From Pseudomonas asplenii (GTDB taxonomy: Bacteria; Pseudomonadota; Gammaproteobacteria; Pseudomonadales; Pseudomonadaceae), in the NCBI RefSeq assembly GCF_001293465.1, contig NZ_JSYZ01000028.1, positions 1 through 64,000 of the forward strand: 64,000 bases of DNA, given 5' to 3'. A model generated the notes under the pieces. It searched no databases and was not told the DNA's origin. It saw only the letters and a program-made list of their open reading frames with translations. The position numbers and the translations under genes are program-made. The stretch's first letter is position 1, and each line of letters begins with the position of its first letter. Of the stretch, positions 35,087 through 43,805 are shown piece after piece.

Positions 35087-36501
35087 GTCCCTTTATCGAT
35101 CGCACGGCCTTGCTCGACTGCCTGGAGCAGGCCCGGCAACGCGCCACCGACCAACAACGGCCGGTCCTGGCCTGTTTCAGTTGCCGCTGGCCGGCCTGTG
35201 ACGGCCTGCGGGCCTTTGCCGCCGCCTGGGGCTTCACTCAGGCCGTACTCTGGCAGTTCGCCGAATCGGGCCCGGCGATGGTGGGCGTCGGCCGTGCCCT
35301 GGAACTGGGGCTGCAGCAGGACCAGTCGCTGGTCGAGCTGCAACAGGCCTGGCAACGCTGGATGGCCGAGGCGGTCATCGTCGGACCACAGCGGCCACGG
35401 CTGTTCGGCGGCCGCACCTTCGACCGGGAAAATCCCTGCTCGGAACAATGGCGGGCATTTACCGAGGCCGCTTTCGTCCTGCCCCGGCTGAGCCGCCAGG
35501 GCGAGCATCTGTTGCTGGCCAGCCAGATCGACGAACAGACCGACTGCCAGGCGTTGTGCCAGGAGCTGCTGGACGACCTTTATTACTGGTGGGAGACGGA
35601 GCAGGGCAGGCCGGTGACGACCTTGCAGCCGGGACGCAATCCGCGGGTTCGCGAAAGCCTGCCGGCGGAGGAATGGAAAGCCCGGGTGAAGCGGGCCCTG
35701 GCCGATATCGAAAGCCGCCAGTTGCACAAGGTGGTGCTGGCGCGCGAGGTCAGGATCCAGGCGGACACTCCTTTCAGCCTGCCACGCATCCTGCAGGCCC
35801 TGGCGCAGGGCAACCCCGGAGCCTATCTGTTCGCCTTCCGCCGTGGGGACAGCTGCTTCCTCGGCGCCACGCCGGAACGCCTGGTGCTGCAACAGGCCGG
35901 GCAACTGCGGACCACCGCGCTGGCCGGGAGCATTCCCCGTGGCACCTGCGCGCAAAGTGATCGGGCCAACCATGACCGTCTGTTGGCCAGCGCCAAGGAT
36001 CGCCATGAGCATGCGCTGGTGGTGGAAACCCTGCGCAGTGACCTGAGGCGCTTCACCGCCGAGTTGCAGGTGCCTGAGGTCCCGGTGGTTCACCGACTCA
36101 AGCATATCCAGCACCTGATGACGCCGATCCACGGCCGTCTGCTGCCCGAAGTGCCGCTGCTCGCGGTGGTCGAGGCGCTGCACCCGACGCCGGCGGTGGG
36201 CGGGCTGGACCGTCAGGCGGCGATCCGCTGGATTCGCCGGCACGAGAGTCTGCACCGCGGTTGGTACGCTGCACCGGTCGGCTGGCTGGACAGCGAGGGC
36301 GATGGCGAATTCGCCGTGGCCCTGCGTTCGGCACTGGTGCGCGGCGAGCAGGCCTGGGCCTTTGCCGGCTGCGGCCTGGTGGCCGGCTCCGAGCCGGAAC
36401 TGGAATACCGCGAAACCTGCGTCAAGTTGCGGACCATGCTCGATGCGCTGGCACCGGGCCTGAGTGAAAACCTGGTCGAGGCATCGCGGCTGCAGGCCTG
36501 A
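35083..36501 (+). CDS. pchA: Isochorismate synthase PchA
   Basis: A 472-residue chorismate-utilising enzyme (MenF/EntC/PchA family) that converts chorismate to isochorismate with Mg2+. Family motifs: HKVVLAREV, FLGATPERL, TTALAGSIPRG, KDRHEHALVVE, LHPTPAVGG and AGCGLVAGSEPELEYRET. Coupled with PchB it supplies salicylate, the starter unit for the NRPS. It overlaps pchB by four bases and is followed by pchD after 33 bases with an AAAGGGA-type ribosome site. Confidence 0.95.
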   Translation: MSPFIDRTALLDCLEQARQRATDQQRPVLACFSCRWPACDGLRAFAAAWGFTQAVLWQFAESGPAMVGVGRALELGLQQDQSLVELQQAWQRWMAEAVIVGPQRPRLFGGRTFDRENPCSEQWRAFTEAAFVLPRLSRQGEHLLLASQIDEQTDCQALCQELLDDLYYWWETEQGRPVTTLQPGRNPRVRESLPAEEWKARVKRALADIESRQLHKVVLAREVRIQADTPFSLPRILQALAQGNPGAYLFAFRRGDSCFLGATPERLVLQQAGQLRTTALAGSIPRGTCAQSDRANHDRLLASAKDRHEHALVVETLRSDLRRFTAELQVPEVPVVHRLKHIQHLMTPIHGRLLPEVPLLAVVEALHPTPAVGGLDRQAAIRWIRRHESLHRGWYAAPVGWLDSEGDGEFAVALRSALVRGEQAWAFAGCGLVAGSEPELEYRETCVKLRTMLDALAPGLSENLVEASRLQA

Positions 36502-36534
36502 CAGGAAGCCAATCATCCAAAGGGATTTTCAAGC

Positions 36535-38163
36535 ATGCATCAGAATCTGAGTGAACTGAGGGCGCAGTGCGTGGCGCCGCCCGCCGGCCTGGCCAGCGAG
36601 TACCGTCGTCTGCCGTACTGGCAGGAACTGAGCCTGGGCCAGATGCTCAAGGCCCAGGCCGAGCGCCATGGGGAACGCCCGGCGCTGGTCGATGGCGAGC
36701 GCTGCCTCAGTTATCGACAACTGTACGAAGGTGTCGAGCGCCTGGCCACCGCACTGTGGAGCCGCGGCCTGCGGCCGGGCCAGGTGGCGATCGTGCAACT
36801 GAACAACCAGGCGGCCGTCGTCGAACTGGTGTTCGCCCTGTTCCGCCTCGGCGTGGTCCCGGTGATGGCCCTGCCGGCCCATGGCGAACGGGAGATCGGC
36901 CAGTTCGTCGGCCTGACCGATGCGGTGGCCTGGTTCCATCCGCAGTACCCCCATGACAGCGCCAGGCAGGCGGTGGTCGAGCGCATCCGTATCGGCTCGC
37001 CGTCGTTGCGCCTGGTGGTGGCGGTCGAGCCGCAGGAGTCCTGGCGCGACCTGATGGCGGGGCAGGACACTGCGGCGACCATCGCCCAGCCGAGCCCCGA
37101 CGATATCGCCTGCTTCCAGCTGTCCGGTGGTACCACTGGCATCCCCAAGCTGATTCCACGGCGGCACAACGAGTACCTGTACAACGCCCATGCCAGTGCC
37201 CACGTCAGTGGCCTGGACAGTGACTCGCGCCAGTTGGCGGTATTGCCCATGGCCCACAACTTCCCCATGGCCAGTCCCGGCTTCATCGGCACCCTCAGTG
37301 TCGGAGGCTGCGTGGTGATTGCCCGGGATCCGAGCCCGATCGAGTGCTTCGAACTGATCGAGGCCCATGGCGTCACCCATGTCTCGCTGGTTCCGACCCT
37401 GGTTCTGCTGTGGCTGGAGGCCGCGCAGGAACTGGCACCGGTACTCGACTCGCTGCAGGTGCTGCAGGTCGGCGGGGCCTCGTTCGCCGAGGATGTCGCG
37501 CGCCGCGTCGAACCGACCCTCGGCTGCCGACTGCAGCAGGTGTTCGGCATGGCCGAAGGGCTGCTGAGCTTCACCCGCCTGGACGATCCGCTCGATCGGG
37601 TCTGCACCACCCAGGGCCGGCCGCTGTCGCCGGCGGACGAAGTGCTGATCGTCGACGACCAGGATCGGGAGTTGCCGGTGGGGGAGAAGGGCCATTTGCT
37701 CGTGCGTGGGCCGTACACCCTGCGCGCCTACTACGGTGCGCCCGAGCATAACCGGCACGCCTTCCGCGCCGACGGTTTCTACCGCACCGGTGATCTGGCC
37801 CGGCGTGACGCCGAGGGCTACCTGCGTCTCTGCGGGCGCGACAAGGAGCAGATCAACCGGGGTGGCGAAAAGATCGCCGTGGACGAGGTCGAGAGTGTGC
37901 TGATCAGCCACCCGTCGATCTATGATGCGGCGGTGGTCGGCCTGCCGGATGAGTACCTGGGGGAAAAAAGTTGCGCGTTCATCATCCTGCGCCAGCCCAT
38001 GGAATCGCGGGAAATCGGTGACTTCTTGCAGCAGCAGGGGCTGGCGAGCTTCAAGCAGCCGGACCAGTACTGCTTCATTGACGTGTTCCCGGCCACCGCG
38101 GTGGGCAAGATCAGCAAGCGTGGGCTGCGCGAGCGTCTGCGTGAGCAGTACCTGACCGGCTGA
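36535..38163 (+). CDS. pchD: Salicylate-AMP ligase PchD
   Basis: A 542-residue stand-alone adenylation enzyme of the DhbE/EntE/PchD class. It adenylates salicylate and loads it on the aryl carrier domain of the NRPS. Motifs: SGGTTGIPKLIPRRHNEY, LPMAHNFPMASPG, VFGMAEGL, RTGDLARRDAEGYL and GRDKEQINRGGEKIAVDEVE, with the catalytic Lys in VGKISK near the end. The asparagine in AHNFP is typical of aryl acid-binding pockets. It is the last gene of the rightward operon, and its stop abuts the stop of the convergent tetR gene. Confidence 0.94.
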   Translation: MHQNLSELRAQCVAPPAGLASEYRRLPYWQELSLGQMLKAQAERHGERPALVDGERCLSYRQLYEGVERLATALWSRGLRPGQVAIVQLNNQAAVVELVFALFRLGVVPVMALPAHGEREIGQFVGLTDAVAWFHPQYPHDSARQAVVERIRIGSPSLRLVVAVEPQESWRDLMAGQDTAATIAQPSPDDIACFQLSGGTTGIPKLIPRRHNEYLYNAHASAHVSGLDSDSRQLAVLPMAHNFPMASPGFIGTLSVGGCVVIARDPSPIECFELIEAHGVTHVSLVPTLVLLWLEAAQELAPVLDSLQVLQVGGASFAEDVARRVEPTLGCRLQQVFGMAEGLLSFTRLDDPLDRVCTTQGRPLSPADEVLIVDDQDRELPVGEKGHLLVRGPYTLRAYYGAPEHNRHAFRADGFYRTGDLARRDAEGYLRLCGRDKEQINRGGEKIAVDEVESVLISHPSIYDAAVVGLPDEYLGEKSCAFIILRQPMESREIGDFLQQQGLASFKQPDQYCFIDVFPATAVGKISKRGLRERLREQYLTG

Positions 38164-38775
38164 TCAGGCGGGACGGGTGATCAGGCTCAGGGCATAGGCC
38201 AGGAAAGCCTGGTCATCCGGCACCGGGTGGCCGCTCACGGCGATGGCATCCTGGGCCTCGATCCGGCTGTGCAGCCAGTACTGGATCAGCCCGCCGACAG
38301 TGATCATCGCCTGGCCGGGCGGTATGTCGTTGCGCACGTAACCGGCTTCCTGGGCCCTGGCGAAAATCGGCACGAACAGGTTGTTGAGCTGTTCGGAGCG
38401 TCTTTTGCGTTCCTCGTCCTGCTTGCCCATGATCCGCCACAGTTGGAAGCGCAACGCGCTGGGGTGGGATTTCCAGTAATCCATGTAGGCGCCGACCAGG
38501 GTCGGGATGGTCTGGGCGTCGATGGCGTTTTCCGTCAGCGACAGGTCCTTGAACCACACCTGGAAATCGGCGGTGACCCGCTCGCCCACCTGTTCCCAGA
38601 GGGTTTCCTTGTCCTTGAAGTGATGGTGGATCAGCGGCGGCGAAACCTGCGCGGCCAGGGCCACCTGGCGAATTGATGCACCCTCGAAACCCGAGACGGA
38701 AAATATCTTCAGCGCCGCATCCAGGATCAGGTCGCGGGCATCGGGGCTCGAGTAGTGCGGGCGTAGTTCAGGCAT
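38164..38775 (-). CDS. TetR-family regulator
   Basis: About 203 residues from MPELRPHYSS. The N-terminal helix-turn-helix (DLILDAALKIFSVSGFEGASIRQVALAAQVSPPLIHHHF) is typical; the C-terminal ligand domain resembles the CerR/YbiH-type group. The start at 38775 is chosen over an upstream ATG (38829) because TetR proteins begin close to the helix-turn-helix. It is convergent with pchD and shares no spacer with it. It may control the siderophore locus in place of the missing AraC-type PchR, or a different target; the inverted repeat found at the receptor promoter does not recur at this gene's own promoter. Confidence 0.85.
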   Translation of the reverse strand: MPELRPHYSSPDARDLILDAALKIFSVSGFEGASIRQVALAAQVSPPLIHHHFKDKETLWEQVGERVTADFQVWFKDLSLTENAIDAQTIPTLVGAYMDYWKSHPSALRFQLWRIMGKQDEERKRRSEQLNNLFVPIFARAQEAGYVRNDIPPGQAMITVGGLIQYWLHSRIEAQDAIAVSGHPVPDDQAFLAYALSLITRPA

Positions 38776-39002
38776 TGTCGGTCTCCAGACTGGCCGCCAG
38801 AGTCTAGCCATGACTGACCGCCTGATCAACCGGCTGAACGCCTTGAAAATACCGTTGCTGAATCACGGTGGAGCAGGGCAAGGGCAGTGAACTATCGGTT
38901 CCGGTAATAGTGAACATCAAGCATCGCAAGTTCCGTTTTGCCGGGGCACACCGGAAAATTGCCGCCATTCCAACGAACCGCGTCTTTAACCAGGATTTGC
39001 CC

Positions 39003-39344
39003 ATGCGCCGCTTACTGCTTCCCGTTCTGGCCTTCGCCGCCTTGTTGCTCCAGGGGTGTGCCTCCGCCCCCAACGACCCGACGCTGACCCTGCAGACCAG
39101 CAAGACGCCGGAGGAGTACACCGAGTGCGTGGTGCCGAAACTGCAGAAAAACGCCCTGACCCCGATGGTTTCCCAGAGCCAGCGGCACTACAAGATCGTC
39201 GTGGCCAGCAAGTTCGCCGCGGACAATGTGCTCGAGGCCTACAAGGCGCCGAGCGGTGGCAAAGTGTTCCTCTACGAGCGGCAACTGCTGGCATCGACCT
39301 TCAAGGCCTCGCCGTTCGAGCGTGCCGCGCAGGATTGCCTGTAG
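39003..39344 (+). CDS. Small lipoprotein, unknown function
   Basis: A 113-residue protein with a lipoprotein signal (MRRLLLPVLAFAALLLQGC, lipobox Cys at residue 19). The mature part holds two further Cys (in YTECVVPKL and the C-terminal QDCL) that could pair. It has a mixed alpha/beta appearance and no domain that I recognise. CAGGA precedes the ATG. Its stop touches the end of the convergent kinase gene. Confidence 0.75.
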   Translation: MRRLLLPVLAFAALLLQGCASAPNDPTLTLQTSKTPEEYTECVVPKLQKNALTPMVSQSQRHYKIVVASKFAADNVLEAYKAPSGGKVFLYERQLLASTFKASPFERAAQDCL

Positions 39345-40715
39345 TCAGCGGCCCGTTTCCGCTCTTGGCTGGCCTGCCGGCAACAGTACATCCAGTTCAC
39401 TTCGACCCGGTATCGAGGTCAATTCGACGCGTCCGCCGAGCTGTTCGACCCGTTCCCGAATATTGCGCAGACCGATACCGGCCTGGCTGCGGGTGACCTG
39501 GGCGATGTCGAAACCGATCCCATCGTCGACCATTCGCAGGCGGATCGAGGTTTCGCTGCTGTACAGGTTGATCGAAACGTGACGGGCCCGGGCATGCCGT
39601 TCGATGTTTGCCAGGCCCTCCTGGACGATACGGAACAACGACACCGCCGCCTCGTCGGCCAGGCGGCTGTCGAAGTCACTGACGCTGCAACTCACCTGCA
39701 ACCCCGTCCGCTGCTCGAACTCCGCGGCAAGATGACCGATCGCCGCCGGCAGGCCGAGGCTGTCGAGCAGCGACGAGCGCAGGTCGTGGGACAGGTTGCG
39801 CACTTCGCCAATCGCTTCGCCCATGCGCTCGGTGGCTTCTCTGAGGATGCCCAGGCCCTTGGCGTACTGTTGTTTTTCGAAGACATGCCCGGCCAGCTCG
39901 AACTTGAACTTGATCGACACCAGCAACTGGCTGATCCCATCATGCAGCTCGCGGGAGATCCGTGAGCGTTCCTCTTCCTGGAGGCTGACGATACGCCGGG
40001 TCAACTGCCGCAGCTTGCGGTCGGCCAGGCGCTGCTCGCTGAAGTTCAAGGTCATGCCGCCGGCGAACACCAACAGCACCGCGACCAGTGCCACCAGGGC
40101 GATCGCCAGCATGGTTTCGTGAATGCCACGGGCCACCTCGTCGCGGGCCTGCCGGGTGGCCTGGTCGACATCTTCCAGGTAGATGCCGGTGCCGAGCATC
40201 CAGCCCCAGCGATCGAGCATCACCACATAGGACAACTTGCCGGTGACCTGGCCGGTGGACGGCTTGTTCCAGGCATAACGCTGGAAACCCGTGCCGGATT
40301 GTGCGGTTTTCAGTAGCGCCTGGATCACCGCCAGGCCGTGGGGGTCCTGCATCTCCCAGAGATCCCGGCCGACCAGCTCCGCCTGCCGCGCATGCATCAG
40401 GTTGCGCCCCTCGCGGTCATAGACGAAGAAATAACCATCGACGCCGAAACTGAGCTTGCGCAGCACCTCCAGCACCTGCTGCCGGGCCTGTTCATCGCCC
40501 TGGCCGTCGTTGTACAACGGCGCGATCAGGCTCTGGGCGAGGGCGACATGGTTCTTCAGCTCGGCGCGTTTGCTGGCCAGGATGCTGTGTTCGATCAGTT
40601 GCGCCTGCTGGTCGCCCAACTGGCGGTTGAGGGAAAACACCAGGCCGCAGATCACCGCGATCGCCAGCGCCAGGGGCAGAATCCCCAAGGCGACGACTTT
40701 GTGTTTGAGCTGCAT
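39345..40715 (-). CDS. Orphan Cache-domain sensor histidine kinase (HisKA_3)
   Basis: A 456-residue membrane sensor kinase. One transmembrane helix (VVALGILPLALAIAVICGLVFSL), a periplasmic single Cache domain (VDGYFFVYDREGRNLMHARQAELVG to LDRWGWMLGTGIYLEDV), a second helix (MLAIALVALVAVLLVFAGGM), then a NarX/DegS-type HisKA_3 domain with phospho-acceptor His in SRELHDGISQ and an HATPase domain (DDGIGFD, GIGLRNIRERVE). This class pairs with LuxR/NarL response regulators. None is adjacent, so the partner must lie elsewhere. ATG 40715 (MQLKHKVV) has GGAG seven bases upstream and removes a non-family N-terminal extension. Confidence 0.88.
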   Translation of the reverse strand: MQLKHKVVALGILPLALAIAVICGLVFSLNRQLGDQQAQLIEHSILASKRAELKNHVALAQSLIAPLYNDGQGDEQARQQVLEVLRKLSFGVDGYFFVYDREGRNLMHARQAELVGRDLWEMQDPHGLAVIQALLKTAQSGTGFQRYAWNKPSTGQVTGKLSYVVMLDRWGWMLGTGIYLEDVDQATRQARDEVARGIHETMLAIALVALVAVLLVFAGGMTLNFSEQRLADRKLRQLTRRIVSLQEEERSRISRELHDGISQLLVSIKFKFELAGHVFEKQQYAKGLGILREATERMGEAIGEVRNLSHDLRSSLLDSLGLPAAIGHLAAEFEQRTGLQVSCSVSDFDSRLADEAAVSLFRIVQEGLANIERHARARHVSINLYSSETSIRLRMVDDGIGFDIAQVTRSQAGIGLRNIRERVEQLGGRVELTSIPGRSELDVLLPAGQPRAETGR

Positions 40716-40848
40716 CTGGGCTCCTGTCCGGCTCGTGTGGGGAGGGTTGTCAGGCAATTCGTAGAGACGACGAGCTCAGTCCTACGGATGTCTTGTAGAT
40801 ATCGGACAACCACATTGGGCCAGTTCCATCAGGCGGAAACAAGGTATG

Positions 40849-40897
40849 CAACAACAAGAAAGGGCACTGCCAAGCCTTGCCTGGCTTTGGACTGCCC
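40849..40897 (-). terminator. Probable terminator of the periplasmic binding protein gene
   Basis: On the minus strand an imperfect GC-rich stem (40862-40897, arms GGGGCAGTCC... and ...GCAGTGCCC) is followed by a T-rich TTTCTTGTTGTTG. It lies 57 bases after the stop of the binding protein gene. Confidence 0.5.
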
Positions 40898-40953
40898 CCT
40901 GAAAGGCGGGCAGACCCACCGTAACCTCAAACAGGTGGGGAGTGCAGCTATCA

Positions 40954-41721
40954 TCACTCCGGCATATACCTCACCCGCAACCGCTCCAGGGTCCCATCCC
41001 GACGCAGTGCCTCCACGGCATTGCGCAGCCGCTTCACCAGATCTGCGGAACACTGTTTGGAGCAGGCCAGATACACCTGCGCCGAACTCATCACCGGGCT
41101 CATGTACAGCTTGCGATCGGAGAGCTTCGGCCAGATATAGCGGCTCTCCGGAACGCCATTGAACCAGGCATCGATCCGGCCCATGAGCAGCATCTGCGCG
41201 GGATTGTCGCCGATGGTCAGCGGGTAGATCTGATCCTTGTCAAAACCCTGGGTACGCAGGATTTCCTCCTGCGCGCTGCCCAGCCCGACACCGATCACCC
41301 GATAGGTCTTCCTGGCCTGGTCGAAGCTGGTCACCGGCTTGTCGAGACTGAAAAACGCCCGGTCCATGCTCATGATCGGCGCGATCCAGGTGAAGCGATC
41401 CTCACGTTCCGGCGTGCGCGTCAGTGGTGCAATCAACAGATCCTGCTTGTCACTGACATGCCGCTGCGCCCGGGCCCACGGCAATGCCTCTATATGGGCG
41501 GTGTGGCCTGTCCTGGCGATGGCCTGCACGGCAATATCGCCGACGATGCCATGCCCGTTGGAATCGTCGACAAAGGTCAGCGGCGGTGCATCGAGGATGT
41601 ACAGATCGATAGGAGAGGGCGAGGGCGCGGCCAATGCGGCCTGTGCAGTCAGCAGCGACACGGAAAGACACAGCCGGGCCAGCCAGGGGCGGGCCGTCGA
41701 TGGGCGGGGGGCGGGTTCCAT
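40954..41721 (-). CDS. Periplasmic solute-binding protein (SBP family 3)
   Basis: A 255-residue exported protein with a signal peptide (LCLSVSLLTAQAALA). The body matches the polar amino-acid binding fold: PPLTFVDDSNGHGIVGDIAVQAIARTGH, LPWARAQRHV, APLTRTPEREDRFTWIAPI and a late C-lobe. The expected membrane and ATPase subunits of an ABC importer are not next to it, so it may work as a stand-alone sensor or scavenger. The start MEPAPRP (41721) is uncertain. It is in the same direction as, and upstream of, the orphan Cache kinase, though separated by a likely terminator. A link to that kinase is speculative. Confidence 0.8.
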   Translation of the reverse strand: MEPAPRPSTARPWLARLCLSVSLLTAQAALAAPSPSPIDLYILDAPPLTFVDDSNGHGIVGDIAVQAIARTGHTAHIEALPWARAQRHVSDKQDLLIAPLTRTPEREDRFTWIAPIMSMDRAFFSLDKPVTSFDQARKTYRVIGVGLGSAQEEILRTQGFDKDQIYPLTIGDNPAQMLLMGRIDAWFNGVPESRYIWPKLSDRKLYMSPVMSSAQVYLACSKQCSADLVKRLRNAVEALRRDGTLERLRVRYMPE

Positions 41722-41927
41722 GGCAGGTCTCTCTAGCTCGGCGGATGTCATGGGGCAGTAGCCTGGCTGATAGCAAACGGCTTCAGAGTAGCATCAGAGC
41801 CCTCGGATGGTGCATCGTTCCCAAATTTTGTGCACGTGCCCTGGACGCCTATCGAGCATTCGTGTCGGGCGCCACCCGGTTGCGCAGTGGCGCTTGCTTT
41901 TATGAGTGAGAGTCGGTGGCGCGGCGA

Positions 41928-42590
41928 TTAGATCGGCGCTGCAAAGCTTTTGAGTGCACGAATGATCTCTGTGGCTTGAGTGATTTCCTCGATGACTTCA
42001 TGGGGGCTCAGAGACGATCGGCTTAGTTGACTCTGGTAGAGCGAGATAAAGGTATTGAGATTGGTTTTTTGTATATCAATCGATGACTTCACGGCTGAGA
42101 TCACCAGGATTTTCTGGATCTTTTCACGAATGTCCCGGGCATTTACAGGCGTTGCCCAGATCCTGAGGTCCAACTTGACGATGGAGGGGCCGTCAGTCAG
42201 GACGAAGTATCTGTCCTTTCCTGCCGTGAGTTCTTCGTCGTGGGCGAGAAAGGTCCTGATAATGTCCGCTATCTGGCTGCCAATGACATTGCGCATCCTG
42301 GCAGAACCGCCTGCGACGATTTTTTCCAGGGGCCCCATGACCGCACCGAGCACCTGGCGATCGGTCACGGCAGGGTTGTAGGCATGCACCTCTGAATAGG
42401 TATCGATGATGTTCGAAATGGGCACTATCTGATTGTCGCTGCCCAGGGAGGTATTCAAGCGGTTCGTGAGCTCCAGCTCGGCGACTGTGGCGCGTGCCTT
42501 GCCAAGATCGAAGAGCGTTTTCACATGCTCGCGCACATTTTCAAGCTCCTCATCGTTGAACAGCTTCAAAGCTTCCTTGAGTTGCCCCAT
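41928..42590 (-). CDS. Hypothetical protein
   Basis: A 220-residue soluble protein I do not recognise. It is mostly helical with a middle region of mixed charge (LDLRIWATPVNARDIREKIQKILV) and no signal peptide, membrane segment or conserved catalytic pattern. GAGGA lies seven bases before the ATG. Lower GC and unusual codons compared with the flanks mark it and the next genes as probably acquired. The 206-base gap on its left (41722-41927) shows nothing clear. Confidence 0.6.
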   Translation of the reverse strand: MGQLKEALKLFNDEELENVREHVKTLFDLGKARATVAELELTNRLNTSLGSDNQIVPISNIIDTYSEVHAYNPAVTDRQVLGAVMGPLEKIVAGGSARMRNVIGSQIADIIRTFLAHDEELTAGKDRYFVLTDGPSIVKLDLRIWATPVNARDIREKIQKILVISAVKSSIDIQKTNLNTFISLYQSQLSRSSLSPHEVIEEITQATEIIRALKSFAAPI

Positions 42591-42677
42591 GTGTACGTCC
42601 TCGCCGGTTCAGGTTTTGAGTGGTTTTAACACAGCCGGAATCAACCGAGAAGCGGGCGGTTAAATGACTGGAATTGG

Positions 42678-42711
42678 ATAACTCAACTAAATCTCCATTT
42701 AGTTGAGTTAT
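42678..42711. terminator. 15-bp perfect inverted repeat, probable terminator
   Basis: ATAACTCAACTAAAT and ATTTAGTTGAGTTAT are exact complements around a CTCC loop. It sits about 67 bases after the stop of the leftward cytochrome c gene. The arms are AT-rich and end in short T runs, so termination in either direction is plausible; a protein-binding site is the alternative. Confidence 0.55.
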
Positions 42712-42777
42712 TTCATGAGTTGCCCGTGAAGGTCGTATCCCAGCAGTGTGAGGGGGATGAATGTCAGTCAAGCGGGA

Positions 42778-43167
42778 TTATCGACTTCCTGAAATAGCAC
42801 CCACCATGTATTGGTTCAAATCGCGAAAATCCTTAACGCTCCATGCGTGCGAAGGCAGCTTTACACCGTTCTCCTGCAAGGTTCTTGGAATCAAATCCCC
42901 ATTGGGGCGAAGTATTACCGATGAAACAATAACGCCCGGATAATCATTCAACCGCTTTTTGAAGGCTGACGTCGTCAGATCAGGCGTGGGAGGATTGCTT
43001 TTTTTAGCCAGCGGGCCTGTTCCCTTGATATCGGCACCATGGCACATGGCGCATCGTTGTAAATAGAGGTTCTTCCCATTGATGTTATCCGCCAGGGATG
43101 GCGATGCCTGAATGAGCGATAGAGTGCCGAGTAAGGCCATGAGTGGTGCTTTCATTCCACGAAGCAT
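42778..43167 (-). CDS. Small exported cytochrome c
   Basis: A 129-residue protein with a signal peptide (MALLGTLSLIQASPSLA) and one heme c site, CAMCH (in LYLQRCAMCHGADIKGTG), the hallmark of class I cytochromes c. The likely distal Met ligand is in LNQYMVG near the end. It would carry electrons in the periplasm. AAGGGA is five bases before the ATG at 43167, so the longer start is preferred over MKAPL. No oxidase or dehydrogenase partner is adjacent; the neighbouring small exported protein gene is the only candidate. Confidence 0.85.
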   Translation of the reverse strand: MLRGMKAPLMALLGTLSLIQASPSLADNINGKNLYLQRCAMCHGADIKGTGPLAKKSNPPTPDLTTSAFKKRLNDYPGVIVSSVILRPNGDLIPRTLQENGVKLPSHAWSVKDFRDLNQYMVGAISGSR

Positions 43168-43225
43168 GCTGATCCCTTGTTTATGCTGAGGCTGGATACG
43201 TCATTGGGGCCTTTGTCTGGCCGAG

Positions 43226-43510
43226 TCAAAGGCCTTTCATGCATTTCCTGACGTCATCGTCGATCACATTGCCAGGCTTGATGCAGTCCTTGAGCGCCTT
43301 TCTATCTGGCAGGCCGTCGAACTCGGCGCGTGCCTGAGCGCGACATTGCTTGTTCATTACGTTGGCGAACTCCGAGCGTTGACCTTTGTAGACTCCGCAA
43401 AGCACTGCGTCCGAGACTTTCTGAACCTGAGCAGTGAACGGTTGCGTGATGGGTTGGGCTGATCCTGTGCTACAGACAAACAGCATGGCTGCGGTGATGA
43501 TCCATTTCAT
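43226..43510 (-). CDS. Small exported Cys-containing protein, unknown
   Basis: A 94-residue protein with a signal peptide (MKWIITAAMLFVCSTGSAQ) and four Cys in the mature part (VLCGVYKG, KQCRAQA, DCIKPG, RKCMKGL), probably two disulfides in the periplasm. AAGGA lies six bases before the ATG at 43510. It lies 58 bases upstream of the cytochrome c gene in the same direction and may share its transcript. The function is not known. The stretch 43541-43805 contains AT-rich promoter-like sequence (TATATTATGTTAAA near 43650) but no gene I can support. Confidence 0.65.
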   Translation of the reverse strand: MKWIITAAMLFVCSTGSAQPITQPFTAQVQKVSDAVLCGVYKGQRSEFANVMNKQCRAQARAEFDGLPDRKALKDCIKPGNVIDDDVRKCMKGL

Positions 43511-43805
43511 GAAGCGTCCTTGGATGATGTGGCGATGCAATGAGCGAAACGTCCGGGAACGAGACGTTAGCGCAAGGTCTTGATTTGCGTAAGGTCCGGC
43601 TCATGAATTCTGTGGAGAAGCGGACTGAACGAGTCATATGATACTACGCATAATGTATATTATGTTAAATCGTGTGTATGCGTAATGGCGTTCACACTGC
43701 CCCCTCGTCGAATCTCTTTGCCGGAACGTAAAATGGCGCCCGCTCCAATTCAGCTCGGACGCCCTGCGCTTTCAGCTTGATCAGCCACCACACGAAAGGA
43801 TTCCA

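Noticed and set aside
25164..38163. A full pyochelin locus
   Set aside because: Only one cysteine module is present, and there is no PchG-type reductase or PchR. The product should be a mono-thiazoline.
25164..38163. A pseudomonine locus
   Set aside because: There is no histidine decarboxylase and the adenylation code predicts cysteine, not threonine.
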